Positions 1 through 9,522 of a stretch of DNA of 64,000 nt are shown here, piece by piece. The translations under genes and the position numbers were made by a program. Within the stretch, counting starts at the first letter, position 1, and every line of letters begins with the position of its first letter. The notes beneath the pieces are model-generated. The model did not search any database. It saw only the letters and a list, made by a program, of their open reading frames with translations, and was not told the origin of the DNA. The DNA lies in NCBI GenBank assembly GCA_963784195.1, contig CAWARA010000016.1, positions 1-64,000 on the forward strand. Direction: 5' to 3'. Source of the stretch: CAVQAH01 sp963784195. Its GTDB lineage: Bacteria > Acidobacteriota > Vicinamibacteria > Vicinamibacterales > 2-12-FULL-66-21.

Positions 1-2
1 AA

Positions 3-2394
3 GCGCTGCCAATTGCCCGACAGATCGCGGAAGCCCTAGAAGCAGCGCACGAGCGAGGGATTGTCCACCGCGATCTCAAGCCGGCGAATATCAAGCTCCG
101 ACCGGACGGCACGGTGAAGTTGCTGGACTTCGGTCTTGCGAAGATCCTCCAGCAAGACATGACGGTGGACGGAGGCACCACCGGATCCGCGTCGCTCACC
201 AGCCCCTCGCTCGTGCGGCGTGGTGTGATTCTGGGCACCGCCGCCTACGCGAGTCCCGAACAGGCTCGGGGGCAGGACGCCGACAAACGGAGCGATATCT
301 GGGCCTTTGGCGCCGTGCTTTACGAAATGCTATCCGGACGCCGGGCTTTCCCGGGCGACGATGTATCGGACACCATCGCCGCCGTCCTGCATCTGCCGAT
401 CGACTGGTCTGCTCTCGATCCATCGACGCCGGTGTCCGTTCGGCAATTGCTCGCGCGCTGTCTGGAGCGCGACGTCCGGCGGCGACTGCGCGATATAGGC
501 GAAGCCCGCATCGTATTGGAAGGTCCAACCGCTGCCGCAGTGGAGGGCTCGTCGTTATCGGTAGTCGTCCAGTCAGTCTCTCTGCCGCTGTGGCGCCGTG
601 TCTTGACGCCAATGGCGGCCGCCATCGTGGCTGCGGCGGCGGTTGGCGCGGCCGTCTGGGCCGGCACGCGTCCGAGCGTTCCTCAGGTCTCGCGCTTTGC
701 CGTCTCGACGACGGCTACCAATGCGCTGTCGGTAGATTCCCAATCGCGCGACCTGACGATCACCGCAAATGGCACACACATCGTGTACAAGGGCGGGATC
801 GGTGGCTCCAGCACGCAGCTGTTCGTGCGTGGACTCGATCAACTTGATCCGGTGCCGCTGACGACCCCGGGGCTACCGAAGGGTCCGTTCTCTTCGCCCG
901 ATGGCCAGTGGATTGGCTTCTTCGTGCCTAGCCGCCCGGTGACTCTGAAAAAAGTGGCAATCACCGGAGGCCCCGCAATCGAGTTGTCTGGCGTCGATGG
1001 TCCGAGCCGTGGCGCCACGTGGGGCGAAGGCGACACGATCATCTTTGCGACAGCGGCGCTGCCTACTGGCCTGCAGCGTGTATCGTCGGCCGGCGGTCAG
1101 CCAACCGTGCTGACTAGGCCGAACGGTGAGCGCGGCGAGAGAGATCACCTCTGGCCGCAATTCTTACCGGATGGGCAGGCGGTGCTGTTCACCATCACTT
1201 CGTCGGCCGGCGGCATCGATGCCTCACAGGTAGCACTATTCGACATGGCCGCCGGTACGTGGAGGACGCTGGTTCGAGGGGCGAGTCAGGCACAGTACGT
1301 GTCGAGCGGCCATCTCGTGTACGTGGCGGGGGGTGCTCTATGGGCGGTTGCGTTCGATTTGGCGAACCTGCAGACGAGGGGCACAGCGAGTCCGGTCGTG
1401 TCGCCCGTTGTGAGCTTGCCGACCGGCACGGCTGAGTTCGATATCGCTCGGAGTGGTACGTTGGCGTACGTCATTGGCGGTACGGAGGCAGCACCGCGGA
1501 CGCTGGTATGGGTCGATCGCCTCGGCCAAGAAGAGGTGATTGCCCCGGCGCGTCCCTATGTCGCTACGCGCCTGTCGCCGGATGGCAGGCATGTGGCGCT
1601 GGAGATCGAGGACCAGGATCACGACATCTGGGTTTGGGATCTGACGCGCAAAACGCCCACGCGGGTCACGACCGATCCTGGGTCGGACCGATCGCCAGTC
1701 TGGATGCCGGATGGACACCGGCTGCTGTTTAGTTCTCAAGCCGGAAGTGTACTCGGGTCCCTGTTCTGGCAGGCAGCAGACGGAACGGGTACGGCAGAGC
1801 GCCTACTGGTCGACAGCCCGTACGTGCAGCGCCCCTCGTCGGTCGTCGCCGATGGCACCCGCGTCCTGTTTATGGAAGGCGGCGATTTGATGATGCTCAC
1901 GCTGGGCAATGACCGGCGCGTGCAACCGGTCCTCCAAACAGCGCAGATCGAACAGAACGGCGCGATTTCACCGGACGGTCGCTGGCTTGCGTACCGACTC
2001 AAACGACTCGGGACCGTCTCAGATCTTCGTGCGACCATTTCCGAACGCGAACGAGGGCAAGGCGCAGGTGTCCACCAACGGAGGCTCGCAGCCGCTCTGG
2101 AGTCGGAACGGCCGCGAGCTCTTCTACCTGGCGCCCGATGGCACGCTCATGGGTGTGTCGGTGGAGCGTGGGCGGAAATGGATCGCGGGTATGCCGACCA
2201 TGGTACTGAAGGGCCCGTACTTTGGCGGAGCCGGCAACAGCAGCCCTCGCACGTACGATGTGTCGCCGGACGGCCAGCGTTTCCTCATGCTCAAGCAGGT
2301 AGCGAGCCCCGACCAGTCGGCGGGGCCAGCCAGAATCGTCGTCGTCCAGAACTGGGTGGAGGAGTTGAAGCGACTCGTTCCGCACCGTCGCTGA
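3..2394 (+). CDS. Ser/Thr protein kinase with PD40 beta-propeller (5' partial, one frameshift)
   Basis: The reading frame enters from the left edge, so the ATP-binding lobe is missing. The catalytic loop HRDLKPAN (from base 66), DFGLAK and a YASPEQARG activation segment identify an active Hanks-type kinase. A hydrophobic segment near 600-660 should anchor it in the membrane. The rest is a WD40-like/PD40 propeller with repeated SPDG-type blades, a layout very common in Acidobacteria. At 1994-1995 one extra C breaks the frame. Removing it joins ISPDGRWLAY to SNDSGPSQIFVRPFPN and restores the usual NGRELFYLAPDG ending, with the stop at 2392-2394. The propeller probably senses an extracytoplasmic ligand; that role is inferred. 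Confidence 0.88.
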
Positions 2395-2491
2395 CGGCGC
2401 CTGCCACCAGATACAAATGGTTGCGGGTATGGCAGTGAAGCTGCGACGTACGCTGCGTGCACCGATCTTCAGCTGGGGCTCAAGCGGAGAC

Positions 2492-2845
2492 TCAAGCTGA
2501 GGCCGCAAGCGACTCCAGCCTCTTGAGCGTGTCAGGGTATTTCCGTACCAACCAGATTAAGGCAGCAGCCTGCTCGTTCGGCTTACTGCGTCCCTGTTCC
2601 CACCGCTCGAGCGTCCGGGGGTTCACGCCAATCTTGAACGCGAACACGTGGCGCGACATCCTGAGCGCCTCGCGCGTCTCGCGGACGATGTCCGCATCGA
2701 TTGGCGGAACAGTGATCGGCTGCACCTCTCTTGTCTTCAGAGTGAGGCGCCCTTCGCGGTGATCCCGCATAGCTTCCACGCCCGACATCAGCTCACGGAA
2801 GAGGCTGCGCTTCCTTCGAGCCACCGGTCGCTTCTTCGCTGCCAT
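2492..2845 (-). CDS. HTH antitoxin of a HigA/NadS-like type II toxin-antitoxin pair
   Basis: This 117-residue protein has a basic N-terminus (MAAKKRPVARRKRS) and an HTH_XRE-type domain at about residues 55-110, including RMSRHVFAFKIGVNPRTLER. That pattern is typical of antitoxins that follow a RelE/HigB toxin gene. The expected toxin frame lies just upstream on the same strand but survives only as a stub (2924-3088), so this appears to be an orphaned antitoxin that probably still binds DNA. Toxin-before-antitoxin order matches HigBA/NadS systems. Family membership is clear by motif; the exact subfamily is inferred. Confidence 0.75.
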   Translation of the reverse strand: MAAKKRPVARRKRSLFRELMSGVEAMRDHREGRLTLKTREVQPITVPPIDADIVRETREALRMSRHVFAFKIGVNPRTLERWEQGRSKPNEQAAALIWLVRKYPDTLKRLESLAASA

Positions 2846-2923
2846 AGTTCATTTCCTTCGTAGCCGGCGCCGCGCAGCACGCCGGGAAAGTTCGGCCTCG
2901 AGAGCCGCCTTCAAAGCCCGTTT

Positions 2924-3088
2924 CTAAGCGGCATTCAGGTCGGCCATTTCATCCTTGTCGTAGAGCGTCATCAGCAAGATCTGACCATCTGCCGAAAGGT
3001 AGTAGTAGATCACCCTCAGGCCGCCACGCTTGCCCTTGCCTCGGCGCCGATCGCGTTGTGTCCCACCTCTGGAATCGGACGGTACCTA
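2924..3088 (-). pseudogene. RelE/HigB-type toxin, C-terminal stub
   Basis: Reading the minus strand gives about 54 codons ending in RGKGKRGGLRVIYYYLSADG then QILLMTLYDKDEMADLNAA and TAG at 2924-2926. The KRGGxRVIYYY core followed by an aliphatic strand is the signature of RelE-fold mRNA interferases. The N-terminal half is absent: the frame meets a stop near 3090, just before the IS left end at about 3119. The gene was probably cut by the IS or an earlier rearrangement. It is unlikely to be functional. Confidence 0.65.
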
Positions 3089-3118
3089 CGCGGCTGACCG
3101 ATAGTAGTAACTGAGAAT

Positions 3119-4289
3119 GCCCGTAGTGTCCCTGCCTGCGCCGAATCCAGGATCCGGATTCTTCACGCCGCTCGTGCATAATAGTTGAGCAGCCCACCGA
3201 GTCGTGAACGCCGTTGAATGCGACCGACACACTCTTGCTCTGGCCGAAGCTCAATCAGCTCGTTGCCCAGTCCTTGATGATTCCGCTCGCGCTGATAATG
3301 GGTGACAAACTCGGTGACAGCCCGTCGAAAATGGCGCTCTCCGAACGGAATTAAGCGATCGAGACACTCCTCATTGATCGAGCGGACGAAGCGTTCAGCG
3401 TGGGCGTTCGCATTCGGCGCGCGATACGGCGTCCGGATGACACGAAGCCCGCCCTCCTGCAACCGGGCGCGGACTGGCTCACTCCACTTCGCGTCCCGGT
3501 CGCAGATCAACACGCGATACAGCTGGCCGTCGGCCAGCGTGAGGGTTCGCGCGACCTGGCACATGAACGCCTCGTCAGGGTGCGGCGTCGACCCGAGGAT
3601 CTGGACACGCCGCAAAGCCAGCTCGATGACAAACACCGTATAGAACGTGACCAAGCCCCGCCACGTCCAGACTTCGGTCGTGAAGAAATCCGCACCGGCG
3701 ATCTCACCCCGGTGCGCCCGCAGAAACGTCTGCCATGGAGTCGGACGCTCCGGCACGGGCGGTATCCCGTGCGCCCGCAGGATCCGTGCAATCGTTGACC
3801 GTCCGACGCGGTGCCCAAGGTTCTTCAGCGCACCTTGGATCCGCGTGTAGCCCCAGGTCGGATTCTCTTCCGCCATCCGCGTCGCCAGTTGGCGGATTTC
3901 AGCGCGGACGCCGCGACGACTCGTGCCTTTCTTGGCGTAGGTCCATTTGCGCGCGATGAGCCGGCGGTGCCAGCGGAGCAACGTGTCTGGCGTGACGATC
4001 GTCGCGACCTCGCGCAGCACCTGCCGGCCCAGCCGGTACGCCCGTGCGGCAAGTTGCCGCCGATCGTCATCGGTGAGCCGCAGACGCCGCCCACCCAACT
4101 GCCGCCGCAGCACTCGATTCTCTTCGATCAGGTACGCCAGCATCTCCCGCTGTTGGCGGTCCAGCCAACTGGTGACAGTCAGAAGCAACATGCGGAAAGC
4201 CGAGGCGTCCATCACGGGCGGGAGCTTACATCACTACCGCGATACTGGCGTTTACAGTTCGGCCGGCCGAGACGTGGGACACTACGGGC
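3119..4289. mobile_element. IS element with DDE integrase and 14-bp terminal inverted repeats
   Basis: A 14-bp sequence at 3119-3132 (GCCCGTAGTGTCCC) recurs as its exact reverse complement at 4276-4289, flanking the integrase gene. The preceding T at 3118 would give a 5'-TG end as in IS3/IS481-type elements. Immediately outside the right end the frame of a serine-recombinase remnant resumes, and outside the left end lies a truncated toxin, so the limits fit a 1.17-kb insertion. No clean target duplication was found by eye. Confidence 0.65.
3163..4215 (-). CDS. DDE integrase/transposase (rve superfamily, IS481/IS3-like)
   Basis: A full-length 350-residue transposase catalysing cut/strand transfer of the surrounding IS. 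An HTH-containing N-terminal half (residues about 1-150, with NPTWGYTRIQGALKNLGHRV) precedes the rve integrase core. The catalytic triad is visible as D in GADFFTTEVWT, D in LICDRDAKW and E in ERFVRSINEE. The C-terminal FVTHYQRERNHQGL segment is typical of this group. GTG at 4215 and ATG at 4212 are adjacent possible starts. The frame is intact, so the copy may be active. Confidence 0.9.
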   Translation of the reverse strand: MMDASAFRMLLLTVTSWLDRQQREMLAYLIEENRVLRRQLGGRRLRLTDDDRRQLAARAYRLGRQVLREVATIVTPDTLLRWHRRLIARKWTYAKKGTSRRGVRAEIRQLATRMAEENPTWGYTRIQGALKNLGHRVGRSTIARILRAHGIPPVPERPTPWQTFLRAHRGEIAGADFFTTEVWTWRGLVTFYTVFVIELALRRVQILGSTPHPDEAFMCQVARTLTLADGQLYRVLICDRDAKWSEPVRARLQEGGLRVIRTPYRAPNANAHAERFVRSINEECLDRLIPFGERHFRRAVTEFVTHYQRERNHQGLGNELIELRPEQECVGRIQRRSRLGGLLNYYARAA

Positions 4290-4440
4290 GAAACCTTCGG
4301 CTATACGAATGTGCGGATCGGCAAGGGACCCGTCGAACGCACGATCAACGAAGCCGAAGCCACCGTGGTCCGGACGATCTACGAACGCTTCGCGGCCGGT
4401 GACGGTGCACGCAGCATTGCCGCCGCCCTCAACGAGGGAC
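4290..4440 (+). pseudogene. Large serine recombinase fragment (Recombinase domain)
   Basis: About 50 codons read ETFGYTNVRIGKG...VERTINEAEATVVRTIYERF followed by AAGDGARSIAAALNEG. This matches the Pfam Recombinase domain that follows the catalytic resolvase domain in large serine recombinases. Both the N-terminal catalytic domain and the C-terminus are missing. The fragment starts directly at the IS right end and fuses near 4440 to an unrelated fragment on the other strand. It is a relic of a second mobile element. Confidence 0.6.
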
Positions 4441-4650
4441 GTTCTCCACGTGGGCGGTGCAATCCGGTTCACCAGTGCCGGAGGCGGCGGCGGAGAAAGC
4501 GGTCGGGGCACCCACGCGGCCCGTCCAGACGTTTGCGTGAAAAAGGGCGCGCGGCAGTCCGGCATCGAATGAACGTCCGCCTCCGATCGGGACGGACATC
4601 ATCGTCCCATCCGGTCCGAGGTAGAACAATTCCCGGCCGTGTTGATGCTG
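4440..4650 (-). pseudogene. PD40 propeller C-terminal fragment of a kinase-type gene
   Basis: On the minus strand the peptide GRELFYLGPDGTMMSVPI then GGGRSFDAGLPRALFHANVW closely resembles the last blade of the kinase/PD40 protein at 3-2394 (NGRELFYLAPDGTLMGVSV). No kinase domain or upstream blades remain. It is probably debris of a duplicated kinase/PD40 gene, left by rearrangement together with the neighbouring recombinase relic. Confidence 0.6.
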
Positions 4651-4744
4651 TTGTTCTCGGAGGCGACCTGTTAGGTTGCCCGGACGGGTTTTCTACTCCG
4701 GAGCAGGCTCAACGTCACGACGCGCGGCCCGTATCCGAGTGTCT

Positions 4745-4810
4745 CGAGCTTCCAGCTGCCACCTGGCAGCCAGCTGCCAGCTGCCAGCTCCTAACTCCTA
4801 GCTTCTGCTT
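4745..4810. repeat. Low-complexity CAGCTGCCA / CTAACTCCTAG repeat
   Basis: Tandem-like variants of CAGCTGCCA run into CTCCTAACTCCTAG. CAGCTG is self-complementary, so several small hairpins are possible. A related run (ACTGCCAACTCCCAAC) occurs at about 54030-54050. The stretch 4650-4895 otherwise shows no gene. Confidence 0.45.
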
Positions 4811-4895
4811 AAGGCACGTGTTGTGCACGGCCCGCACAAGTGGAAAGCTCCCACGCTCCCTGTCGAAGGCAGAACGACGTCAAGAAAGGTGGATC

Positions 4896-5279
4896 ATGTC
4901 GAGAGCCTCGATGAACCTCACCGTGTATCGGAGCGAAAAAAGTGTATGGGACCCACCGAAGTTGTCGGCCCGACTGGCCAATTGCGATCAGGATCGCCTG
5001 ATGCTAGGAGCCTGGGCTGCCGGCCTCGCCATAATGGGCATCCGGCGCGGCGGTTTCGCGGGCCGTGCATTTGCGGCTGCGTCTGGAACGCTCGCGGTCC
5101 GCTCCGCGATAGGCCGGCGCGACCTCGCGAGTGCCCGCCGCTGGATCAATCGTCAGCTGCTGGAGCGTGGCTGGCGGCGGCGCGATGTCGTCGAACACAC
5201 TTCCGAGGAGTCGTTTCCGGCGAGCGATCCGCCGTCGTGGACGACCGCTGTGGTCAAGCCGATCCCAGAGGCGGTTTGA
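4896..5279 (+). CDS. Small hydrophobic protein with C-terminal SFPASDPPSW motif
   Basis: ATG at 4896 is preceded by an AAGAAAGGTGG ribosome-binding region. The 127-residue product has a hydrophobic/glycine-rich middle (LGAWAAGLAIMGIRRGGFAG, about residues 39-58), probably membrane-associated. It ends with EHTSEESFPASDPPSWTTA, a tail that recurs in small acidobacterial and proteobacterial proteins of unknown role. It is 27 bp upstream of another small membrane protein (5307-5513), so the two may be co-transcribed. Function unknown. Confidence 0.6.
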   Translation: MSRASMNLTVYRSEKSVWDPPKLSARLANCDQDRLMLGAWAAGLAIMGIRRGGFAGRAFAAASGTLAVRSAIGRRDLASARRWINRQLLERGWRRRDVVEHTSEESFPASDPPSWTTAVVKPIPEAV

Positions 5280-5306
5280 GCCGTGCAACAATAGCCAGCC
5301 AATAGG

Positions 5307-5513
5307 ATGGACATGGAACTCCAGTTTCCAGCCGAGGCGCATGATGCGCTCGTGCGGAGCGGCCGGAACATCAGCGACCCCGAACGATGGATTTCGGTGG
5401 CGGCGGGCACGCTGATGGCGCTCTACGGCCTGTCACGCCGCCGTGCGCGCGGCTGGACGCTGGCGTTCCTCGGCGCGCTTGCTGACAGTAAGCCCCTTCC
5501 CCTTCGACAGTAA
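5307..5513 (+). CDS. DUF2892/YgaP-like small membrane protein, possibly truncated
   Basis: A 68-residue product containing NISDPERWISVAAGTLMALY followed by GLSRRRARGWTLAFLGALAD. A short glycine/alanine hairpin of two membrane segments separated by basic residues is typical of the YgaP-like transmembrane (DUF2892) family. Family members usually continue with a second hydrophobic stretch; here the frame ends in ADSKPLPLRQ, so the C-terminus may be truncated. It follows the SFPASDPPSW protein on the same strand. Confidence 0.5.
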   Translation: MDMELQFPAEAHDALVRSGRNISDPERWISVAAGTLMALYGLSRRRARGWTLAFLGALADSKPLPLRQ

Positions 5514-5551
5514 TCCCGTAGCTCCCTAACGTCGCACGTGCGCGTAAGCGC

Positions 5552-6239
5552 TCAACGAAGCGGTCGATACCCGTAGAGCACCGCGGCGAGCGCGTCGCCG
5601 ATCTGCGTGGTGCTCGTGACCGCCGGATAACCCCGCTCCACCTTGTTCGAGTGGCAGCGAAGACATTTCTCGCTGTTCGCCCCGCACCGGCCGTGCGATG
5701 AACTTCCAGCCGGGTCTGGAGAACTGGTACGACTCGGCGTTCGCCGACAGCGCGATCATGGCGCGCTGGCTGTCGTCCCACAGGTCGCGCGGGTGAGGCG
5801 GCGCGTCCGGAGCGCCCGATGACCGCATCGCCGCGCGACCTGTGATACGGACCGGCCCCTGGATCACGCCGAACGCCTGATCGGCATCGGCATACCCCGA
5901 GTCGGGACCCGGCATCGGGTTCAGCACCCACCGGTCCGCGAGATACAGGATCACCTGCAGGTTGGCGCTCTCGAGCTCGCGGATCAGGTGCGCCTCCCGC
6001 AGGTTCTTCGGCAGGAAGCCGTGGGTCGCGCCTGGCTTCATGATTCGCGCCATTCCGAACCGCTCGTCGACGGCCTTGAAGCGCTCCTGGATGCAGTCGT
6101 CGAACGATGCGAGTGCCTGGGCGTCCGGTAGCCGGGATGAGTCCGGCCGCTGACGGGCGGATATCGATGACGATACCGTCACGAGCATAGCGAATCCGAC
6201 GGACACGATGCCGAAGGTGACGCGAACTGGCGTGCGCAT
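5552..6239 (-). CDS. Secreted c-type haem protein (one frameshift)
   Basis: ATG at 6239 opens a product with an N-terminal signal (VTFGIVSVGFAMLVTVSSSI) and a central PAS-like/DUF3365-type region (DRWVLNPMPGPDSGYADADQ). An extra C in the run 5680-5683 breaks the frame; removing it yields ARPVRANSEKCLRCHSNKV and the stop at 5552-5554. CLRCH is a CXXCH site for covalent haem attachment, so the intact protein is a periplasmic monohaem cytochrome-like protein, perhaps a sensor domain. It stands alone and its redox partner is unknown. Confidence 0.65.
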
Positions 6240-6624
6240 GATGGACCTCGCAGCAGGAGCCGGAACGGCCCCTTCGGATTCTGGAACGCGGGAACCCGCA
6301 TCTTCTTGCGGCCGCGTCGGTCCGCGCCGCGGCATCCCAGCCTTCCCCGCTCCCGCCACCTCCCTGTAGCCCCCACCGAGGGAAGCCTCACAAGAAAAAG
6401 TCAATAAAACCGGGGCGCGGCTGTGGGCCTGAGGCGATGCTGCAGCTTCAACGCTGCAGCGCGCCTTGGACGAGGGACAATGTGGGCCGATCGCCCACGT
6501 CCGATCGACGGCGAAAGGCAAAAACGACGACCGTGGCGATCGCAAGCGCTGAGGGTGTGAGGCGGAATCCCGCCTGCCAGCGCAATCGTTTCGTTGACGC
6601 GCATCAGCGCAGGGCGGAGATGCC
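6240..6624. other. Intergenic region with a GCTGCAGC hairpin
   Basis: This divergent gap separates the haem protein (minus) from the PP2C gene (plus). The only structure seen is GCTGCAGC at 6439-6446 and again at 6453-6460; the octamer is its own reverse complement, giving an 8-bp stem with a 6-nt loop. No convincing -35/-10 pair was identified by eye. Open frames here look like shadows. Confidence 0.35.
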
Positions 6625-7518
6625 ATGACCGACGAGTCCGTCACCCCGACACGTACGCGCCCGTTGATGGTAAAAGCTTTTGGAATCACTGACAAAGGAA
6701 AGGTGCGCGCACAGAATGAGGATCAGTTCCTCATCGCCGAGCTCATCAAGGCGATGCGAGTCTGGCAAACGAGTTTGCCGGAACCGAAGCTGCAGATTGG
6801 TGAGGAGCGCGCACATTTATTTCTGGTGGCCGACGGCATGGGCGGGCACCAAGCGGGCGAACGGGCAAGTGGCCTCGCCGTCGCTGCGATCGAGCAGTTC
6901 ACGCTCGATTCGTTCAGATGGTTTTTCGGGGACGACAGTCCCGACGCGGAGAGAGTTCTCGCGCAGTTCCAGTCCGCGATTCGCCACGCTGATGCCCGCA
7001 TTGTCGAAGAAGCCGCGGAGCACCCCGAATTGAGTGGCATGGGAACGACGGTGACGATGGCGTTCCACCTGGGTGCGCAGCTGTGTGTCATCCACGTGGG
7101 TGATAGCCGTGCGTACCTTTACCGTGACCACGAGTTGCACCAGCTCACGGAGGACCATACGGTCGCGGCCGACATGGTGCGCAGCGGAGCCCTTCGGCCT
7201 GATCAGGTTTCCGAGCACCGGCTCCGCCACACGATCACCAACGTCGTTGGCGGCCCGGAGCTCGGCGTTAGAGTCGAAGCCCGCGCGCTTGAAGTGCAGG
7301 GGGGCGATCGCTTACTCCTGTGTTCGGATGGATTGACAGAAATGGTGACGAACGAAGCGATCGCGGCCATTCTTGGTGCGGAGCCCGCACCGGAGGTGGC
7401 TGCAAGGAACCTGCTCGCGCGGGCCAATGATGGCGCCGCCAGCGACAACATCACGCTCATCGTCGTGCGGTTCGATCCAGCTGACTCCACGACAGTGGAA
7501 GTTGGCGATGCACGGTAA
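6625..7518 (+). CDS. PP2C-family Ser/Thr protein phosphatase
   Basis: A 297-residue cytoplasmic phosphatase that should remove phosphate from Ser/Thr kinase targets. The PPM metal-binding motifs are intact: NED at 31-33, ADGMGG at 69-74, GDSRAY at 159-164, SDG at 234-236 and SDNITL at 273-278. Length and lack of a membrane segment fit a stand-alone PP2C such as Stp/PrpC. It has no kinase next to it, unlike the second PP2C at 22324, so it may act on several kinases, including PD40 types. ATG at 6625 follows a GGCGGAG ribosome-binding region. Confidence 0.92.
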   Translation: MTDESVTPTRTRPLMVKAFGITDKGKVRAQNEDQFLIAELIKAMRVWQTSLPEPKLQIGEERAHLFLVADGMGGHQAGERASGLAVAAIEQFTLDSFRWFFGDDSPDAERVLAQFQSAIRHADARIVEEAAEHPELSGMGTTVTMAFHLGAQLCVIHVGDSRAYLYRDHELHQLTEDHTVAADMVRSGALRPDQVSEHRLRHTITNVVGGPELGVRVEARALEVQGGDRLLLCSDGLTEMVTNEAIAAILGAEPAPEVAARNLLARANDGAASDNITLIVVRFDPADSTTVEVGDAR

Positions 7519-7703
7519 GCAAAAGCGCACATGGAGCAGCTGTTCACACCACCGTTCCGTGCAGCCGCTGCGGAATTCCCATGACATTTCGGAATCAGGA
7601 CGTCGAGTGATTTCCCCCCAACAGCTTCCGTCGAGCATCAATCGTTCTGCGCCCGAGCCGGTCCTGTCGCCAGTTTAGCTGCGCATCATGCGCGGGATCG
7701 GTC

Positions 7704-9131
7704 ATGATCCGTGTAGTATCCTGCCTGGCCGCTTCAATGGCACAAGCCACTGTCGAAGCGAACTCCACGAGGGCTCGGCGTGCCTGGGTTCTGGTGATGC
7801 TCGCACTCGCGGGCTCCGCGTTGGTCCTGCTGTTTGCTGTTGTACCGCACGGCATTTACGGCGACGGTTACGTGCGGTTCGTCAAGCTCGACGAGCTGCT
7901 GCGCCATGGGACGGTTGCGACCGAACGCTACTCGTACATCGGCCCGCTGTTCGCCTCTCCACTCTGGGTTTTTGATAATGCCCGACTGTGGTGGTGTGCA
8001 CGGTTCAACGTGCTCGTACTGGCCGCTGGTATTACGGCGGCCTCTTGGGCGATGCGGCCGGCGGCTACCGCAGATGAGCGGGCGGCGGGAGTACTGTCGC
8101 TTGCAGCGACCGGCATGATGCCAAACGCCACGCTGGATTTCTACGGCGAGCTATTTTCGGCGGTGACGGTAGGAACTGGGTTGCTAATTGTCACGCTGCG
8201 CGGCTCGTGGCTGGGATGGATCGCCGTGGTCCTCGGCGTTGCGAACATGCCTGCATCCGCGGGCGGCTTGCTGCTTGTCGCGCTGTGGCGATTATGGAGC
8301 AATCGGCGCTTGGATGGGTTGATCGCGACCGCCGTGGCGGCCGCGCTGATCTTGGGGGAAAACACCATCATCAGAGGGGCACCTCTGGACGCCGGCTATT
8401 TCCGTGACCGCGGCGCCATCACGGTGATGCCGTATTCGGGAATGCCGGGGTTCAGCTACCCATTCATCTTCGGCTTGTTCTCGCTGCTTTTCTCGTTCGG
8501 CAAGGGTCTGCTGTTCTTTGCGCCGGGGTTACTGCTTGTGGCTCACGCCCGTCGCACACGTCCGCAGCTGGCGCCGTTCTTCGACCTCTCGATTGCGTTT
8601 CTAACCGGTCTCGTTCTGGTCTTCTCACAATGGTGGGCGTGGTACGGAGGATGGAAGTGGGGTCCCCGCTTCCTGCTGCTCGCGAGTTATCCGTCGAGTC
8701 TCGCGCTGGCTGTCGCGTTGCACGCCCGGGCGAGCCTCACGCGCAGGATCGCATGCATTGCGATCGCGTTCTGGACTGTCTGGGTTGGGGTGTCCGGCGT
8801 GGTCTTTGATCTCAAAGGTCTGGACACGTGCATCGCAAACGGCTACGCGATGGAGCATCTGTGCTGGTATGTGCCTGACTTTTCGCCCTTGCTGCGTCCG
8901 TTTGTCCTCCCGCCCGGACCACTCCTGGGCTGGCAGAGGATCTGGATGGTGTTTGCCGCGCTCGTGGCGGCAGTCTTGATGACGTCACACTGTGCGGTCT
9001 CGAAGAGCAAGCCGAATAGAGCCGGTATAGTACGGTCTGCGGTGCACGGGATACTAAGAGCGCTCTCCGCGGACGTTCCCGCGCGCTGCGCCGCCAACGT
9101 CGATCCGCACGAGCGACTGCGTCAGGATTAG
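7704..9131 (+). CDS. Polytopic membrane protein, GT-C glycosyltransferase-like
   Basis: The protein has about ten predicted hydrophobic helices. An early luminal loop (YGDGYVRFVKLDELLRHG) carries acidic residues, and QWWAWYGGWKWGPRFLL lies late in the sequence; aromatic loops of this kind occur in dolichyl/undecaprenyl-phosphate mannosyltransferase-like (GT-C) proteins. No specific substrate can be assigned. Starts at ATG 7704 and ATG 7737 are both possible. The gap 7519-7703 upstream shows no other gene. It stands alone before a tRNA gene on the opposite strand. Confidence 0.6.
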   Translation: MIRVVSCLAASMAQATVEANSTRARRAWVLVMLALAGSALVLLFAVVPHGIYGDGYVRFVKLDELLRHGTVATERYSYIGPLFASPLWVFDNARLWWCARFNVLVLAAGITAASWAMRPAATADERAAGVLSLAATGMMPNATLDFYGELFSAVTVGTGLLIVTLRGSWLGWIAVVLGVANMPASAGGLLLVALWRLWSNRRLDGLIATAVAAALILGENTIIRGAPLDAGYFRDRGAITVMPYSGMPGFSYPFIFGLFSLLFSFGKGLLFFAPGLLLVAHARRTRPQLAPFFDLSIAFLTGLVLVFSQWWAWYGGWKWGPRFLLLASYPSSLALAVALHARASLTRRIACIAIAFWTVWVGVSGVVFDLKGLDTCIANGYAMEHLCWYVPDFSPLLRPFVLPPGPLLGWQRIWMVFAALVAAVLMTSHCAVSKSKPNRAGIVRSAVHGILRALSADVPARCAANVDPHERLRQD

Positions 9132-9282
9132 TCCAGGAAAAGCCGGCACAAGGCATCGCAGAAGCTTCCAGTGAACGTGCGCGCGCGCGAAGTTCCCGTT
9201 GAATTCAGCTAGCGGGAGGATAGACGCCGGAGCGCGATCTGCTCCGTTCGGTAATGATGGTGCACGAATTGTTCGGAAAAGG

Positions 9283-9358
9283 TGGTGAGCCGCATAGGAA
9301 TCGAACCTATAACCCGCAGATTAAGAGTCTGCTGCTCTGCCAATTGAGCTAGCGGCCC
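9283..9358 (-). tRNA. tRNA-Lys (anticodon CTT)
   Basis: The minus strand folds into a standard cloverleaf. The acceptor stem pairs GGGCCGC with GCGGCTC (one G-U pair), the D arm contains AGCTCAATTGG, the anticodon loop is CTCTTAA with CTT at the anticodon, and the T arm contains GGTTCGATTCC. The discriminator base A is followed by an encoded CCA (9283-9285). The 76-nt length is canonical. No integrase or attachment duplication was seen beside it. Confidence 0.97.
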
Positions 9359-9522
9359 ACGTCAGGAGGGATCGCCCGGCCGCACGTTTCGGCTGCCGGA
9401 CAAACCGCAAGTATATCACGTGCGACTGGCGTCCAGTACGCGCACGCGCCGTCCGTTGCCCCCTTCCGCGCGTGCGCTTGTCGATTGTCAGCCCCCTCAT
9501 TCGACATCCAGATGAGGGACAC

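Noticed and set aside
2492..3088. Intact toxin-antitoxin system
   Set aside because: The antitoxin is whole but the toxin frame has only its last 54 codons and an upstream stop.
9283..9471. Integrated island at the tRNA-Lys gene
   Set aside because: No integrase or 3'-end duplication of the tRNA was found nearby.
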